Part shown: in pieces, positions 33,046 to 39,996 of the stretch
How positions within the stretch are numbered: the first letter of the stretch is position 1
Layout: each line of letters begins with the position of its first letter
NCBI GenBank assembly: GCA_013375455.1
Contig: JABXJT010000043.1
Coordinates: 1-39,996 of the forward strand
DNA length: 39,996 nt
Source: Candidatus Helarchaeota archaeon
GTDB lineage: Archaea > Asgardarchaeota > Lokiarchaeia > Helarchaeales > HEL-GB-A
Reading direction: 5' to 3'
Made by a program: the position numbers and the translations under genes
The notes under the pieces: model-generated
Told to the model about the DNA's origin: nothing
Seen by the model: the letters and a program-made list of their open reading frames with translations, nothing else
Databases searched by the model: none

Positions 33046-34350
33046 TTACTTCTTGAATTTTAAGGCTAATGCAGGATTTTCCCTGATGTACCGCTCACGT
33101 ATCATTTCGATCACCCACTCAGGTATTTTTTCGAGTAACTGAGGGAAAAAATGCGGTGGAATTACTTCTCCAGCCCACCATGTAATTTTTATAACGTTCT
33201 GTAAAGTCATAGACTTGGGATCGGCATTGGCATAAAACTCAAACACTTTGGGAAGCACCGAAATGAAAAGTTTTGGAAATTTCCTAATAGCACATTTTAT
33301 TGCCTCATCAGCCAAATAAGGCCACGAATTAGTTTCAATGTATGCGAGTATAATGTTTTCAATCCCCGTGGCGGTAATGAGATCCGGAAATTTCTCTAGG
33401 GCTGCCTCAAAAGCGAAAACTGCCGCATGCTCCATGGGCGAGATCGATTGTAATTCCATCACCTTGTCGATCCCTGATTGGTCAATGAATTGGGGCGCAT
33501 ATTCGATAGCAGAAGTATAGGTACGGAGTGCGGCCAACTTCACGGATGTTTCTTCGTCTGAAAGCGTCGCCCTGATTTTGTCGATCCCCGCCTGATCAAT
33601 GAGGTCCGTCATGGATTCAATTACAGATCTTAGTATCCCAAGGGCAATTGATCTTACCCCAGGATTGGAGTCTTCGAGCAAATCATAGAGGGTAGGGAGG
33701 GTTTCGTTGATCATCTCCAGGAAGCGTTTCGATGAATCGCGTGTAAGGATCCCGATATATTGACTTGCTGAGGTGCGGATCGCCTCGTTTTTATGTGAAA
33801 GTTTACTCATGATTAGGGGGATGGTTGTCTTGAGGTGGTGGGGATCCCTGAGTGCTTTTAAATACATTTCAAATACATTGAGACCGAATCTTTCTACTCG
33901 GCGATAATTCTCATTTTCCTTATGGTGACGTGGATAGGCTGGATTTAATTCATTATAATCCGGATTCAGACAGGACTCGATTACATTGTGAAGGACTTTC
34001 TGATTGATGAGGTAGGGGTAAGCATGTAGGACTGTGTCTATAAAACAGCCATTCCTGATAGGATACTGCTCTTTGTAAAAATTAATTATTTTATTGAAAC
34101 TATCGGGATCAAGGGGAGAATCCGTTGGGATCACGGGGGGTTCCCTATACATTAATTGGATAACTAGAACCGTCGGAGTTTTATTCTGAATATTCGGATC
34201 TGAGAGAATAGCGACCATTTTTTCGAAATGGGACGGTCGAATGCGAGTTCGCACGGACAGATTATCTCGAATAGCATAAAATGCTTCCCAGCCTAGATCT
34301 GGATGGGCTAATAAATCAATCACAGAATCAATATCCTCCGTATTTACCAT
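33046..34350 (-). CDS. HEAT-repeat protein
   Basis: 434 residues of helical repeats. Typical HEAT units are NEAIRTSASQYIGILT, NPGVRSIALGILRSVI and ETSVKLAALRTYTSAI, each with the A/V-rich first helix, Pro or Gly turn and a conserved Arg. The repeats form a curved solenoid that binds other proteins, often as scaffolds, in traffic or chaperone complexes. Length suggests about ten repeats. No enzyme motif. The start codon ATG reads MVNTEDIDSVID. Role unknown. Confidence 0.75.
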   Translation of the reverse strand: MVNTEDIDSVIDLLAHPDLGWEAFYAIRDNLSVRTRIRPSHFEKMVAILSDPNIQNKTPTVLVIQLMYREPPVIPTDSPLDPDSFNKIINFYKEQYPIRNGCFIDTVLHAYPYLINQKVLHNVIESCLNPDYNELNPAYPRHHKENENYRRVERFGLNVFEMYLKALRDPHHLKTTIPLIMSKLSHKNEAIRTSASQYIGILTRDSSKRFLEMINETLPTLYDLLEDSNPGVRSIALGILRSVIESMTDLIDQAGIDKIRATLSDEETSVKLAALRTYTSAIEYAPQFIDQSGIDKVMELQSISPMEHAAVFAFEAALEKFPDLITATGIENIILAYIETNSWPYLADEAIKCAIRKFPKLFISVLPKVFEFYANADPKSMTLQNVIKITWWAGEVIPPHFFPQLLEKIPEWVIEMIRERYIRENPALALKFKK

Positions 34351-35136
34351 TTACCTTACGCCCTGAAATTTAAAAAAACAACCTAATAAAAAGCATCATT
34401 ATGAGAATGTAAGCGAAGCGTCCCGTATAAAGATTTCGGTGTAGCGGGTGGCATGGCGGCAGTTTAAGTCCCCTGAATCACTTTAAACGGACGGTCATCG
34501 ATATCACGTGCGGACGGTCCCCTTTTTCGTTGTAAAAATTTTGGGGTGAGGTCAACCAAAAATTTATCATTTTTAGTGTTTGTTTATTTAATTCAATTTT
34601 AACTTGATCAATTTGATTCAGCAGGGCATGCCCGCCTATTGTCCCTATTCTCCATTGAAAGCGTCCAAAGACTTTCCAACTTGGGATCATGAGAGGTGAT
34701 TGCCCATATTCCATTGGAAACGTTCAAGGACTGCCGATTTTAGGCTTTAAGTCAAAATGAATCAATTTCTCAAGGTGCCGGTCAGATCGAACACTTTTCC
34801 ACACCTGTAAATCAACAAATCGACGAAATTTTCAACACGAACAACGCAAGCTGAATGAGGGCATCTGTTATATTTGGACACAAAAACATCAAGATGTGTG
34901 CGTGCACACACATCTGCACACGGAGATAGCAAAAAGCGGGTTGTTAATAACACAAATTACACATGTTTAAAACTGCTAGATACACGCCGAATTCGAGCCG
35001 CGCGCACGTGCGAAATCAACATGTACGTGTGGATCTAGATCCCGATCCGGCAATAGGAACGTTTAAATGTGAATACGACCACTAAATTTATAAGAATAAA
35101 ATTTATGAAAAAAAAACTTTATTCAAGGGAAAACAC
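34351..35136. other. Long intergenic region with imperfect repeats and palindromes
   Basis: No convincing gene in 786 bases. Two copies of an imperfect 30-base repeat lie at about 34646-34678 and 34707-34736 (TATTC-n-CCATTG-n-AAACG-like core). CGGACGGTC occurs twice near 34488-34525. A cluster of short palindromes is near 34895-35040 (GTGCAC, GCGCGC-like and CACGTG). A TATA-like run (TTTATAAG) near 35086 fits the next gene. Weak short frames on the minus strand do not look coding. An origin or regulatory role cannot be told apart. Confidence 0.35.
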
Positions 35137-35922
35137 ATGGTTTTAAGCCGGTTGCGCAGCATATCAGAAAAAATCCTCAGGCCCGCGGCAAATCTCGCGA
35201 TCAAATTGGGGATCACCCCCAACCAGGCCACGCTATTGGGGTTTTTCGTTTCAATAATTGCAGCCGGGGTGATATTTTTATATCCAATATGGCCTTATTT
35301 TTTAGTTCTCTGTGCTGGTTTATTATTATTAGCCGGTTACTTTGATGCACTTGATGGAGCGATTGCGCGGAATTCCCATCAAATCACAGCTTTCGGTGGG
35401 TTTCTCGATTCTGTTCTAGATAGATACGCTGACGCCATTCTGATCGGTTGTATCATTTTGGCAGGTTTATGCGTCCCCTGGATTGGACTCATTGCCATAA
35501 TTGGCACTCTCCTAGTAAGTTACACCCGTGCCCGTGCCGAAGCAGCAAACGGTGAAAATGTCGGTGGAAAAAAGATGGCGGTGGGCATTGCAGAACGTGG
35601 AGAACGAATGCTTCTTTTAATGGCGGTATTCGCGTTACAAGGCATTCCCGAATTAACCATGTGGGTGAAATATCCTCAATGGGGCTACGTGGGGATCGGG
35701 ATCATCATTTTAGCTATTTTGACCCATATTACCGTGATCCATCGAATCATTCATGCGCTTCGCAATTTGCCGGAATCACCCCAAGAACCTCCAGAAACCG
35801 AGCCTGAAGACACTCAGGAAGACGTAGTAGTCAAATCAGAAGAAATTGTAAGTGCTCCAGAAGCAGTGGTTAGAGCATCGGCAGCAACATCAAAAAAATC
35901 GGAAAATATAATAAACTTGTGA
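35137..35922 (+). CDS. CDP-alcohol phosphatidyltransferase (archaetidylinositol-phosphate-synthase-like)
   Basis: 261 residues with the full CDP-OH motif D70-x2-D73-G-x2-A-R-x8-G87-x3-D91-x3-D95, in the membrane-embedded active site. About six membrane helices follow. SYTRARAEA and GIAERGERM match the archaetidylinositol phosphate synthase branch, which joins CDP-archaeol to inositol-1-phosphate. The C-terminal 50 residues are acidic and disordered. All catalytic residues are present. It forms polar lipid headgroups. Confidence 0.82.
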   Translation: MVLSRLRSISEKILRPAANLAIKLGITPNQATLLGFFVSIIAAGVIFLYPIWPYFLVLCAGLLLLAGYFDALDGAIARNSHQITAFGGFLDSVLDRYADAILIGCIILAGLCVPWIGLIAIIGTLLVSYTRARAEAANGENVGGKKMAVGIAERGERMLLLMAVFALQGIPELTMWVKYPQWGYVGIGIIILAILTHITVIHRIIHALRNLPESPQEPPETEPEDTQEDVVVKSEEIVSAPEAVVRASAATSKKSENIINL

Positions 35923-35961
35923 TTTTTTAGAAGAGATTTAGCAAATTTAAGAGGCTAGAAT

Positions 35962-36390
35962 CTAAAATTTGGATTCAGCTTTATCAAAAACGCTCACTAA
36001 AAGAGATTCTACGTATTTCTTTGCCTGATTCATCGCGGCTTTTCCAATTCCGGTGATGCTGTAATACTTCCGGTTTGGCTTTCCTTCCTCGTTGCTCGTC
36101 TTCCACTCAACTTGGACTAATCCATCTTTCTTCATCTTGTACAAAATGACGTAGCCCGACACTATTGCAGGTTGAAAACCGAATCGTTTATGAATCTTCT
36201 CCTTGATTTCATAGCCGTACAGGGGGGATTCTTCTAGTAATCGGAGAATGTACATCCACAAATTTGCCTTAGTCAGTTTGTCTGCAAGTCTATTAACTGC
36301 CTTGGTGATATTATTCTCTTTGAGGTGATCTTTATCAAGCAAAAGTGTGTTTAATTCTTGTATAGATTCCGGATTTTTTCTCTTAGCCAT
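35962..36390 (-). CDS. PadR-family transcriptional regulator
   Basis: 142 residues with the PadR winged helix: LWMYILRLLEESPLYGYEIKE (helices 1-2), FQPAIVSGYVILYKMKKDGLV (recognition helix and wing) and EGKPNRKYYSITGIGKAAM. GAGAGGT precedes the ATG. PadR proteins are dimeric repressors that respond to small molecules or stress. The convergent CDP-OH transferase ends 40 bases away; an own target is likely but not visible. Confidence 0.8.
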   Translation of the reverse strand: MAKRKNPESIQELNTLLLDKDHLKENNITKAVNRLADKLTKANLWMYILRLLEESPLYGYEIKEKIHKRFGFQPAIVSGYVILYKMKKDGLVQVEWKTSNEEGKPNRKYYSITGIGKAAMNQAKKYVESLLVSVFDKAESKF

Positions 36391-36475
36391 TTAAGAAAAC
36401 CTCTCTCAAAAAACCTATTTGTTATTGAACAAATAAAACGATATTTCCTTTTAAATATTTAGCTTTTAAATTTCT

Positions 36476-37078
36476 TTAAAATTTGAGTTTGCCCAACTTC
36501 ATGAGTAAAAAAATGATACTATGGCTTGCGAGATAACTTCGCGAACCGAGGTTCACTCGTGTTGCCTGTAATTTATTGATTAGAAATTCTTCCTCTTGTG
36601 GTTCCAGATCGATATGATCACTGAGAATGAAAATTATCGAATGGATTGCATGTTTTTCCTTCTGGAGATCCACTAAAGATTCCTTAAAAGGTGGAAAATT
36701 TTCTTTCAACAGGAAAACGGGGCCTTCCTGAGCCAATTCACTGGCAAGGTCTAAAAATGATCTGTGAACGAGCGTGATTCCTTCTTTTTGAAGAGGTTTA
36801 GTTGGATCGAGCAGGGTTTGAAATAGGTGCGCCATTCCAATCTCATCTATTGGAAGTTCGCCCACCCGATTTCCATTGAAGGTCAGCGCTTTTGGAGGAT
36901 TTGGTGGTCCATTTAACACGGCATGGAAAAAAATATTTCGGGAACCAAATGAAAATGCCGCGAGAAGACATCGAAAAATAATATCGAGGCGACCCGACGT
37001 GCCCGTGAGATCTTTGATCAAAAACTTATTGGAGGTCACGCCTTTTGTAGACTTTACAAGGAAGTGAAGTTGGACCAT
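36476..37078 (-). CDS. trmY: tRNA (pseudouridine-54-N1)-methyltransferase TrmY
   Basis: 200 residues matching TrmY (DUF358, SPOUT superfamily): LIKDLTGTSGRLDIIFRCLLAA, then FHAVLNGPPNPPKALTF, ELPIDEIGMAHLF and IFILSDHIDLEPQEEEFL. SPOUT enzymes are knotted dimers using S-adenosylmethionine; TrmY methylates pseudouridine 54 in archaeal tRNAs. AGAGGG lies upstream of the ATG. Length is normal for the family. It is next to the SCP2 gene, same strand, about 20 bases apart. Confidence 0.82.
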   Translation of the reverse strand: MVQLHFLVKSTKGVTSNKFLIKDLTGTSGRLDIIFRCLLAAFSFGSRNIFFHAVLNGPPNPPKALTFNGNRVGELPIDEIGMAHLFQTLLDPTKPLQKEGITLVHRSFLDLASELAQEGPVFLLKENFPPFKESLVDLQKEKHAIHSIIFILSDHIDLEPQEEEFLINKLQATRVNLGSRSYLASHSIIFLLMKLGKLKF

Positions 37079-37098
37079 GGATGAACCCTCTAATTCAT

Positions 37099-37500
37099 TT
37101 AATTTTCAACCTCATCGAATTCGTCACTTTCTCCAAGAAGCGCACTAATAAATAATCCGATAGCCGCAATAAATCTGTTCTTATCTGCCTCATTCCCTTC
37201 AAATATAACGCTTCCCATTATATCCAATGACGTGTAATCTGTTTGGCCGGTTATGAACTTCACTAAATTCCCATCAAGTGCCGTGAATGTTAGTTCGGGA
37301 TTATCTTTTTTTCCTTTTTCAATAATCATTTTTCCATTCTGTAATTTGATATAACAGTTCTCTCCACCTTTAACAATAAATTGAATTACTCGATCTCTCC
37401 ATGCTTGAAATTCCGCTTGGATTGATTTAGAGGCATTTACGACCTTCTTGAATTCCTTTAATGCATCCCACACATTAGCAACGGACACTTTTCCCACCAA
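37099..37500 (-). CDS. SCP2-like lipid-transfer domain protein
   Basis: 133 residues of the SCP2 fold: helices, then IKLQNGKMIIEKGKKDNPELTFTA, the ITGQTDYTSLDIMGSVIFEGNEADKN strand-loop and a final helix. In eukaryotes SCP2 domains carry lipids or fatty acyl chains; archaeal members are uncharacterised, probably binding hydrophobic ligands. The start is TTG/GTG near 37500. It may be co-transcribed with trmY. Confidence 0.75.
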   Translation of the reverse strand: MVGKVSVANVWDALKEFKKVVNASKSIQAEFQAWRDRVIQFIVKGGENCYIKLQNGKMIIEKGKKDNPELTFTALDGNLVKFITGQTDYTSLDIMGSVIFEGNEADKNRFIAAIGLFISALLGESDEFDEVEN

Positions 37501-37640
37501 AAACCTAATTAAGTAATGAAATGCGTTAAAAAATGATTAGATATTTTTGATTATTAAGGTTTTTTTACAAGACCGAATTGTTTTAATTATTACCTTCTCT
37601 TAATTGTACACGTGTAACCGGTTCAACCGGAGGTATTCTT

Positions 37641-37925
37641 ATTCCCAAAAAACGTAAAAGCGGCGGTAGACGCAAAGGAAAGAGCGGCAATCCGGGATTC
37701 GTGCAGTGTTCACAATGTGGGAAAAAAGTCCCACGTGATAAGGCAAAAAAAGTCACCAAGAATGTATCCTTTGTTGATTATCAAATGGTGAAGGAATTAA
37801 GAGCGCAAGGAGCGTTCATTCCTAGGCAACGTGTTATCAAATATTACTGCGTGTCCTGCGCGGTGCATCGCCGCGTGGTTAAAGTCAGAGCCAAAGCGGA
37901 TCGTAAAAGTAGTGGGCGTCGCTAA
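37641..37925 (+). CDS. rps26e: Ribosomal protein eS26 (S26e)
   Basis: 94 residues if translation starts at ATT 37641. The frame reads PKKRKSGGRRKGKSGN, matching the family's basic N-terminus, and continues with QCSQCGKKVPRDKAKKV and YYCVSCAVHRRVVKVR, the family's zinc ribbon. No ATG, GTG or TTG lies in frame before that basic block; a GTG at 37701 would cut it off. GGAGG at 37629-37633 sits seven bases before the ATT. Protein eS26 is in the 30S subunit of some archaeal lineages and all eukaryotes, near the mRNA exit. Confidence 0.85.
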   Translation: MPKKRKSGGRRKGKSGNPGFVQCSQCGKKVPRDKAKKVTKNVSFVDYQMVKELRAQGAFIPRQRVIKYYCVSCAVHRRVVKVRAKADRKSSGRR

Positions 37926-37933
37926 ATTTCTGA

Positions 37934-37941
37934 TTTTTTTT
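37934..37941 (+). terminator. T-rich terminator after eS26
   Basis: A run of eight T residues follows the eS26 stop by about nine bases, matching the archaeal oligo-T termination pattern. The next gene starts only about 20 bases on, so read-through is possible. Confidence 0.35.
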
Positions 37942-37963
37942 AAATTAGGTGTTGGGATTAACC

Positions 37964-38335
37964 ATGGATAAAAAAGAGAAGAAGCTAATTATCCGGTTTG
38001 CCCAAGCTGAGCGGCTCAAGTCTTCTATTATAAATACGATGCAAGTCGTGCTCAGATTCCAAGATTTCTTTGAACATAAAAAAGACGAGCCTGACGGGCG
38101 AACAGTTTTTATTTGGGGCCTAAATCAACTATTTAACGATATCGCACGTGCCGTCAATATCTCAGGCGGAAAAAATTTAGTAGAAGCGCAAAATCTTTTA
38201 GGGATGGTAATATCTCAAATGGAGATAAGTGGACAACAACCTAATTTTCAACAGATAATGGATAACTTGCGAAAAGCTATTACACAAATCACATCTGAGG
38301 CGGCCAATGCAGCAGACGAGTTAAATTTTGGCTAA
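37964..38335 (+). CDS. Hypothetical helical protein
   Basis: About 123 residues from ATG 37964 (frame open from 37949). The protein is all-helical and charged (MDKKEKKLIIRFAQAERLK, KKDEPDGRTVFIWGLNQLF). No motif or family is recognised. It lies downstream of eS26 and ends four bases into the convergent kinase gene. Function unknown. Confidence 0.6.
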   Translation: MDKKEKKLIIRFAQAERLKSSIINTMQVVLRFQDFFEHKKDEPDGRTVFIWGLNQLFNDIARAVNISGGKNLVEAQNLLGMVISQMEISGQQPNFQQIMDNLRKAITQITSEAANAADELNFG

Positions 38336-39249
38336 TTAACTCGATTTTCTTCAATGAATTTTTCAATAATATTATGAATATTGCCTTCTGTGAGAAAACT
38401 TTGGATTCCATTGGGCGATCCGATCAGATACGAAACGGCCTTTGTAGCAAATTGAGCAGAGTGAAGTGGATCCTTGGTTTTCAGGTATTCAATCAAAAAA
38501 CTACTGAAAAAGCAATCCCCCGCTCCGGTAGCCCCGTATATATGACGTAAAATGATAGCTGGTAATTTGACGAGTTTCCCCTCATAATATAAGGCTGATC
38601 CCTTTCGGCTTTTTGTAATTAAGGCCATTTTAACACCCAACCTTGATAGGTATGAAACTATGTCCCTAATCTTCGAGGCTCCCGTAACCACTTGTGCCTC
38701 AATTAAGTCTAGCTTGACAATATCAACCGAAGACAAGACTTCGTCGATCTTCAATCCACTTTTATAATAGAGTTTTCCATCTTCATCTCGATGGCGAATC
38801 AGCCCCTGAATGTCCAGAGCAATTAAACCTTCCGTCTGCTCTTTTGCAGAAATAATTGTTTCGGGGGAAATTTCCTTGGCTATTGGACCAAAATAAACCA
38901 ATTTTGCATTAGAAATTTCTTTCGGGAAGTCTCGTGTAGTAATGGGTGTACAAACTGATTTTAATGTCAAATCGCGAGTATCATTAATATAGACTAGTTC
39001 ATAGCGAGTAGAATGCCGTTTCACCTTCTGAACATTGTTTATATCAATGTTCCCCTCACTTAAAAGTGATAAAAATTCGTCTGGAAAATCTGGACCGATC
39101 TTTGAGATGACTGAAACTTTCTCTGGGGCTCCGAACCGAGAACATACAATGGATGAAAAGCTGGCCGTACCCCCCATTGACAGAGGACGCTGCTCATTAT
39201 TGATTATTATAGAGTCGAGACATAAATGTCCCACGATGAAAATAGTCAT
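38332..39249 (-). CDS. PfkB-family carbohydrate kinase
   Basis: About 305 residues from ATG 39249, preferred because GGAG lies five bases upstream; a TTG at 39258 would add three residues. The protein has the PfkB opening MTIFIVGHLCLDS, GGTASFSSIV and the catalytic GATGAGDCFFSSFL, where the Asp is the base. Substrates in the family range from ribose to nucleosides and fructose; this cannot be resolved. ATP-dependent phosphorylation of a sugar-like alcohol is expected. Confidence 0.8.
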   Translation of the reverse strand: MTIFIVGHLCLDSIIINNEQRPLSMGGTASFSSIVCSRFGAPEKVSVISKIGPDFPDEFLSLLSEGNIDINNVQKVKRHSTRYELVYINDTRDLTLKSVCTPITTRDFPKEISNAKLVYFGPIAKEISPETIISAKEQTEGLIALDIQGLIRHRDEDGKLYYKSGLKIDEVLSSVDIVKLDLIEAQVVTGASKIRDIVSYLSRLGVKMALITKSRKGSALYYEGKLVKLPAIILRHIYGATGAGDCFFSSFLIEYLKTKDPLHSAQFATKAVSYLIGSPNGIQSFLTEGNIHNIIEKFIEENRVN

Positions 39250-39339
39250 TGTCTCCAAAAGACTATTGAGAGCTTCATTTATTAATTCAATTTGTTAAAA
39301 AAAATGTAAAGATTCAACTCTAATTAAGAGGTCTCGAAC

Positions 39340-39501
39340 TTGAGTGTGAAGAAGAAAAAGAAAGAGAACTTGAAGCCACATGAACGGGTGAGTTATCATC
39401 ATGGAAAGAAGTTGACTCCAGAGGAGTTTGAAGCGGAACAGGAATATATGCTTAAAAAGAAAAAGAAAAAAGCGTTGAAAAAGGGTAAAAAGAAAAAATA
39501 A
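39340..39501 (+). CDS. Small very basic protein
   Basis: 53 residues from TTG 39340 (GTG 39346 alternative), with AGAGGT about six bases upstream. The sequence is Lys-rich at both ends with a short acidic middle (TPEEFEAEQEYM). Its composition suits a ribosome- or nucleic-acid-associated microprotein. The next gene begins 21 bases downstream on the same strand. No family recognised. Confidence 0.5.
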   Translation: MSVKKKKKENLKPHERVSYHHGKKLTPEEFEAEQEYMLKKKKKKALKKGKKKK

Positions 39502-39522
39502 TTTAAACCACGGGATGCCGGC

Positions 39523-39996
39523 ATGAAACAAAATTCCTTTTGGAAAGATCAATTGATCGTCTTTGGCTTCTTTATCGGCATTTGGGCGATCTTTTATTTT
39601 TGTGATTTTGGCTGGAATTTTCCCCTTGATGAGCCAGTAGCTGTAGGTACCACGGCCATTTCAGCAATTCCAATTATACCCGTAGTACTTTCATTCATTT
39701 TGCTGATACCATTATATTGGTGGGTTTATAAACGCCCCCGAAAGCTCGAACATTATGAAAAACAAGACTTAAAATCCATTATTCTCATATTTCTCATCAT
39801 TTTTATTCTCATCATGATATTTAGGACTATAATTTTATTAAAGTATGGCTTACCTCTTGAAAAAACTCCGATGATCTTCTTTATTGTCCTTCAAATCATC
39901 CTTGTTGAAGGTTTTTACCTCTCTGATTTTGGATTCCATTCAAAGAATCTTTGGCGTCAAATCGCGTTTACCTTTATTCTTTTATTGATCATTGGG
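39523..39996 (+). CDS. Membrane protein, truncated at window edge, possibly CPBP (CAAX-like) protease
   Basis: 158 codons run off the right edge. Four hydrophobic segments are visible, with polar loops such as KRPRKLEHYEKQD. The motif YLSDFGFHSKNLWRQIAF resembles the region before the first active-site helix of CPBP/CAAX-type intramembrane proteases, but the EExxxR and later motifs lie beyond the window, so the assignment is tentative. ATG has GGGATG upstream. Confidence 0.5.
   Translation, partial: MKQNSFWKDQLIVFGFFIGIWAIFYFCDFGWNFPLDEPVAVGTTAISAIPIIPVVLSFILLIPLYWWVYKRPRKLEHYEKQDLKSIILIFLIIFILIMIFRTIILLKYGLPLEKTPMIFFIVLQIILVEGFYLSDFGFHSKNLWRQIAFTFILLLIIG

Noticed and set aside
34478..34953. 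Two minus-strand frames of 78 and 63 codons in the long intergenic region
   Set aside because: No homology-like motifs, no clear starts and biased composition; they look like chance frames over the repeats.

Overview
The window looks like a chromosomal segment of an Asgard archaeon (Lokiarchaeia/Thorarchaeia/Heimdallarchaeia-like); the exact class cannot be set from sequence reading alone. Archaeal markers are class I lysyl-tRNA synthetase, TrmY, ribosomal protein eS26, a geranylgeranyl-reductase-family flavoprotein and an archaetidylinositol-phosphate-synthase-like enzyme. Eukaryote-like genes are a canonical ubiquitin E2, a Rpn11-like JAMM protease, RING-type fingers fused to vWA or RWD-like domains, an Arf-like GTPase behind a longin-like domain, and a SOSS-B-like single-strand binding protein. 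DNA is AT-rich, genes are mostly short operons, GTG/TTG starts are common and A/T-rich TATA-like boxes precede several genes. No tRNA, rRNA or CRISPR array was seen.

Layout. 0-6.2 kb is an accessory, defence-like region: a membrane protein with DnaJ-type zinc motifs, a zinc-finger/winged-helix protein paired with an AAA ATPase carrying a PD-(D/E)xK-like domain, a ribbon-helix-helix regulator, a Panacea-type antitoxin with a RelE-like toxin, and a TOPRIM-like protein next to a possibly frameshifted partner. 6.3-8.4 kb holds small membrane proteins and the reductase. 8.5-12.6 kb holds coiled-coil proteins, a possible roadblock protein and the longin-Arf-TPR GTPase, suggesting a membrane or cytoskeletal signalling module. 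12.6-18 kb is a ubiquitin-type cluster: membrane protein, vWA plus two RING-like fingers, E1-like enzyme and JAMM protease on the minus strand, then E2 on the plus strand. 18.1-27.5 kb is mixed: metallo-beta-lactamase-fold protein, a TnpB/IS605 remnant, a TIM-barrel hydrolase-like protein, a three-RWD-like-plus-RING protein, tandem paralogues, an exported alpha/alpha-toroid protein, MaoC-like and site-2-protease-like genes, and the SSB. 27.8-40 kb is mostly housekeeping: BPL_N-like amidotransferase fold, beta-carbonic anhydrase coupled to a multidomain zinc-ribbon protein, LysRS, HEAT protein, CDP-alcohol transferase, PadR, TrmY, SCP2, eS26, PfkB kinase and a truncated CPBP-like membrane protein.

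How it fits together. E1-like, E2, JAMM and the two RING-bearing proteins could form an activation-conjugation-ligation-removal pathway, but no ubiquitin-like modifier is encoded here. The strongest unexpected signal is that the vWA protein and the RWD protein, 6 kb apart, share the same extended 11-ligand cysteine/histidine finger. This suggests two E3-like scaffolds, one on a Rpn10-like vWA platform and one on inactive E2-like folds.
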